Of a stretch of DNA of 22,929 nt, positions 21,206 to 22,929 are shown piece after piece. Both the position numbers and the translations under genes were made by a program. The DNA lies in NCBI GenBank assembly GCA_035540935.1, contig DATLFS010000136.1:1-22929 (forward strand), given 5' to 3'. Numbering within the stretch: position 1 is the first letter of the stretch; every line of letters begins with the position of its first letter. The DNA comes from DATLFS01 sp035540935. GTDB taxonomy: Bacteria > Actinomycetota > CADDZG01 > WHSQ01. The notes under the pieces were generated by a model. That model saw only the letters and a program-made list of their open reading frames with translations, did no database searches and was not told the origin of the DNA.

Positions 21206-22513
21206 TCACGGACGTGACCACCGTCGGGCGATCTCGTCGATGCGGGCCACCAGCTCCCCCCGGTCGATACGGGTCAGGCGTCCCTCCTCGACCACCACCT
21301 CGCCGCCGACGACTACGTGCTTGATCGCCGTCTGCTGCATCGAGCTCACCACGTTTCTCTCGAGGTGGGCGCGCGGCTGCAGCGACAGATCTTCGAGGTC
21401 GAGGGCGACGACGTCGGCGAAGCATCCCGGCCTGAGGGAGCCCACCTCCAGGCCGAGCACCTCACCACCCCGCCGAGTTCCGAGGTCGAACGCCTGCGGG
21501 GCCGTCAGCGCGGCTCCGTCGAGGAGCCTCGCTTTCGCCATCAACGTCGCCTGCCGCATCTCGTCGAAGACGCTCTGACGGTTGTTCGCGCAACCACCGT
21601 CGGGTCCGAGCGCCACGCGGATGCCTCGGGCCAGCATCTCCGGGACACGAGCGATGCCATCACCGAGGAACGCGTTCGCCGCCGGACAATGGACGACCGC
21701 AGTGCCGGCGGCGGCCAGGAGATCGAGTTCCTCGTCGTCCGCCCACACAACGTGGACGGCCACGAGGCGCGGGTCGAGCAGACCGTGGCGGTGCAGGAGG
21801 CGGACGGGAGTGGTCCCGTATCGCTCCTCCACCTGCTCGACCTCGTAAGCGGCCTCCGCCAGGTGCAGGTGGCACGGAACACCGTGGTCACGCGCTCGGG
21901 CGAGCGCCGCGGCGATCGTCTCGGGCGACGCGGCGTGCAACGAATGGGGCGCGGGCTGGATCGACACCATCGGATCCCCCGCGTGGGCGGCCGCGAGCGC
22001 GTCGAAGCGAGCGGCCGCGTCGGCAGCCTTCTCCCGGTATCTCGCCGGCGCACGCGTAGGCGCGTCCTCGTCGTAGAAGGCGCGAGCGAAGACGAGCCTG
22101 ATCCCGATATCGCGCGCGGCGCGGATAACCGCCTCCGCGCCGGCGTTCTCAGGGTCGTGGAGGTAGAAGAAGTCGACCGTCGTGGTGACACCCGCGAGGA
22201 GGGCTTCGGCGAAGGCGAACAGCGCTCCCCAGTAGAGATCCTCCTCCGTCAGCCCCTCCGAGAACGGATAGAGCACGTCGTCGCGCCACGAAGAGAACGC
22301 GCGATCGTCGGCGAGACCCTTGAAGAGGTTCTGGAAAGCGTGGCCGTGCGCGTTCACCGTGCCGGGCACGAGGGCGTGCCCCTCCCACCTGACGGCGTTG
22401 GAGACGTCGCCGGCGCCGGTCGCCGCGGCGATCCGGCCCCCTTCGACGACGAGGGCTCTCTCGGACACGAACCTCTCGCCGTCCCACATGGAGTCCCCCG
22501 CGACCGCCCACAT
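21206..22513 (-). CDS. hutF: HutF-like amidohydrolase (probable formimidoylglutamate deiminase)
   Basis: A 435-aa metal-dependent hydrolase of the amidohydrolase superfamily. Metal ligands are visible: His56 and His58 (NAHGHAFQ), His217 (HLHLAE, with Glu220), His254 and Asp305 (LGPDGGCANN). NAHGHAFQNLFKGLA followed by FSSWRD recalls HutF, which deiminates N-formimino-L-glutamate; APHSLHAASPE and LGDGI also fit. The LGPDG..NNRQSVFDEMR end is shared with the related guanine/MTA-SAH deaminases, so those are alternatives. Placement beside hutH and hutU favours HutF. The ATG has no Shine-Dalgarno sequence; a TATCGT box ends 7 nt before it, mirrored by the hutH promoter. The secreted paralog pair follows downstream. 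Confidence 0.75.
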   Translation of the reverse strand: MWAVAGDSMWDGERFVSERALVVEGGRIAAATGAGDVSNAVRWEGHALVPGTVNAHGHAFQNLFKGLADDRAFSSWRDDVLYPFSEGLTEEDLYWGALFAFAEALLAGVTTTVDFFYLHDPENAGAEAVIRAARDIGIRLVFARAFYDEDAPTRAPARYREKAADAAARFDALAAAHAGDPMVSIQPAPHSLHAASPETIAAALARARDHGVPCHLHLAEAAYEVEQVEERYGTTPVRLLHRHGLLDPRLVAVHVVWADDEELDLLAAAGTAVVHCPAANAFLGDGIARVPEMLARGIRVALGPDGGCANNRQSVFDEMRQATLMAKARLLDGAALTAPQAFDLGTRRGGEVLGLEVGSLRPGCFADVVALDLEDLSLQPRAHLERNVVSSMQQTAIKHVVVGGEVVVEEGRLTRIDRGELVARIDEIARRWSRP

Positions 22514-22520
22514 GTTCTCG

Positions 22521-22541
22521 ACGATAGCGGCCGGTTATCGT
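22521..22541. promoter_or_regulatory. Symmetric bidirectional hutF/hutH promoter, ACGATA-N9-TATCGT
   Basis: A perfect 6-bp inverted repeat with a 9-nt spacer in the 35-bp gap between the divergent hutF and hutH starts. Each arm read outward is TATCGT, a TAnnnT -10 box, and each ends exactly 7 nt before its ATG. The site can therefore serve as two leaderless promoters and as a dimeric operator at once. No ribosome binding site exists for either gene. Confidence 0.6.
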
Positions 22542-22548
22542 CCCGACC

Positions 22549-22929
22549 ATGACGGTCGCGATCGGCGGGGCGCTGGCGTTCGACGACGTCCGGAGGGTCG
22601 CGGTGGAGGGGGAGGAGGTCGCGGTCGCCCCCGGTGTTTGGGAGCGGCTGGATCGCGCCCGGGACGTGGTCGAGCGCGCCGTGCGCTCCGAGGCGCCCGT
22701 CTACGGCATCTCGACCGGGATCGGCGACCTCGCGAACGTGCGGATACCTACGGATGACGCCACCGCGCTCCAGCGCGACCTCGTGCGGAGCCACGCGACC
22801 GCCGCCGGACCGCCGCTGCCACGGGAGGTCGTGCGCGCCATGATGCTCCTGAAGGCGCGCACCTTCGCCCTGGGAGCATCCGGCGTGAGGCGGGTCCTCG
22901 TCGAGCGGCTCGTCCAACTGCTCAACCAC
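22549..22929 (+). CDS. hutH: Histidine ammonia-lyase (partial, C-terminus off right edge)
   Basis: The first 127 residues of the MIO-containing lyase that converts histidine to urocanate and ammonia, the entry step of the hut pathway. Visible family blocks: VYGISTGIGDLANVRI (52-67), LQRDLVRSHATAAGPPL and VRAMMLLKARTFALGASGVR; the region holding the ASG triad that forms the MIO group is off the edge. A tyrosine or phenylalanine lyase/aminomutase is excluded only by context (hutU and a hutF-like gene nearby). The ATG is preceded by TATCGT at 7 nt and no Shine-Dalgarno sequence. It diverges from hutF. Confidence 0.9.
   Translation, partial: MTVAIGGALAFDDVRRVAVEGEEVAVAPGVWERLDRARDVVERAVRSEAPVYGISTGIGDLANVRIPTDDATALQRDLVRSHATAAGPPLPREVVRAMMLLKARTFALGASGVRRVLVERLVQLLNH

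Overview
The window is gene-dense, high-GC bacterial DNA (about 70% GC by eye, not counted). It most likely comes from an actinobacterium, probably an uncultured Thermoleophilia- or Acidimicrobiia-like lineage. The gene families support this: an AdnA/AdnB-type helicase-nuclease pair, a ThyX thymidylate synthase, an MhuD-type heme monooxygenase, small proteins resembling DUF6458 and DUF5679, and a secreted RTX-like repeat protein with a Cys-bearing C-terminal tail. So do many start codons placed 6-7 nt after a TAnnnT -10 box, the layout of leaderless actinobacterial mRNAs. No rRNA, tRNA, CRISPR array, insertion sequence or prophage gene was seen, and no gap between genes exceeds about 170 bp.

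Layout. (1) Positions 1-4056, minus strand: a two-gene DNA end-processing operon, AdnA-like then AdnB-like, the latter cut by the left edge. (2) 4204-7235: a secreted RTX-like protein, a secreted cupredoxin, an 83-aa protein carrying a perfect sliding-clamp-binding peptide behind a strong hairpin, a PBP4-type D,D-peptidase (dacB) and a 48-aa Cys-rich microprotein. (3) 7340-10327: a small membrane protein; a coupled pair of heme-degrading monooxygenase and phytoene-desaturase-like flavoprotein; a 48-aa zinc-ribbon protein; a histidine phosphatase. (4) 10362-15366, plus strand: a saccharopine-dehydrogenase-like reductase, a 130-aa protein of unknown function, a 102-aa membrane protein with a clear terminator, a PLP group II decarboxylase, an alpha/beta hydrolase and a stand-alone RecB-type nuclease. 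(5) 15369-18188, minus strand: a crotonase-fold enzyme, a 51-aa zinc-ribbon protein and the thyX-lgt operon. (6) 18276-22929: histidine utilisation. hutU lies on the plus strand, a hutF-like amidohydrolase on the minus strand, and hutH (cut by the right edge) diverges from hutF. Downstream of hutF, in the same direction, lies a tandem pair of paralogous secreted proteins of unknown function.

How the genes work together. hutH converts histidine to urocanate, hutU makes imidazolone propionate, and the hutF-like enzyme would deiminate formimidoylglutamate; hutI is not in view. The AdnAB-like pair and the separate RecB-type nuclease suggest double-strand-break processing. ThyX supplies dTMP and Lgt lipidates lipoproteins. 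The rest is general metabolism and envelope or secreted functions.

Two genome-scale habits stand out. Ten genes have a TAnnnT box ending exactly 6 or 7 nt before the start codon. All five convergent gene pairs end within -22 to +2 nt of each other, three of them on small palindromes that supply both stop codons. I did not find a complete novel defence or mobile system. The best leads are the symmetric hutF/hutH promoter, the Shine-Dalgarno-sequestering hairpin before the clamp-motif protein, and the tandem secreted paralogs.
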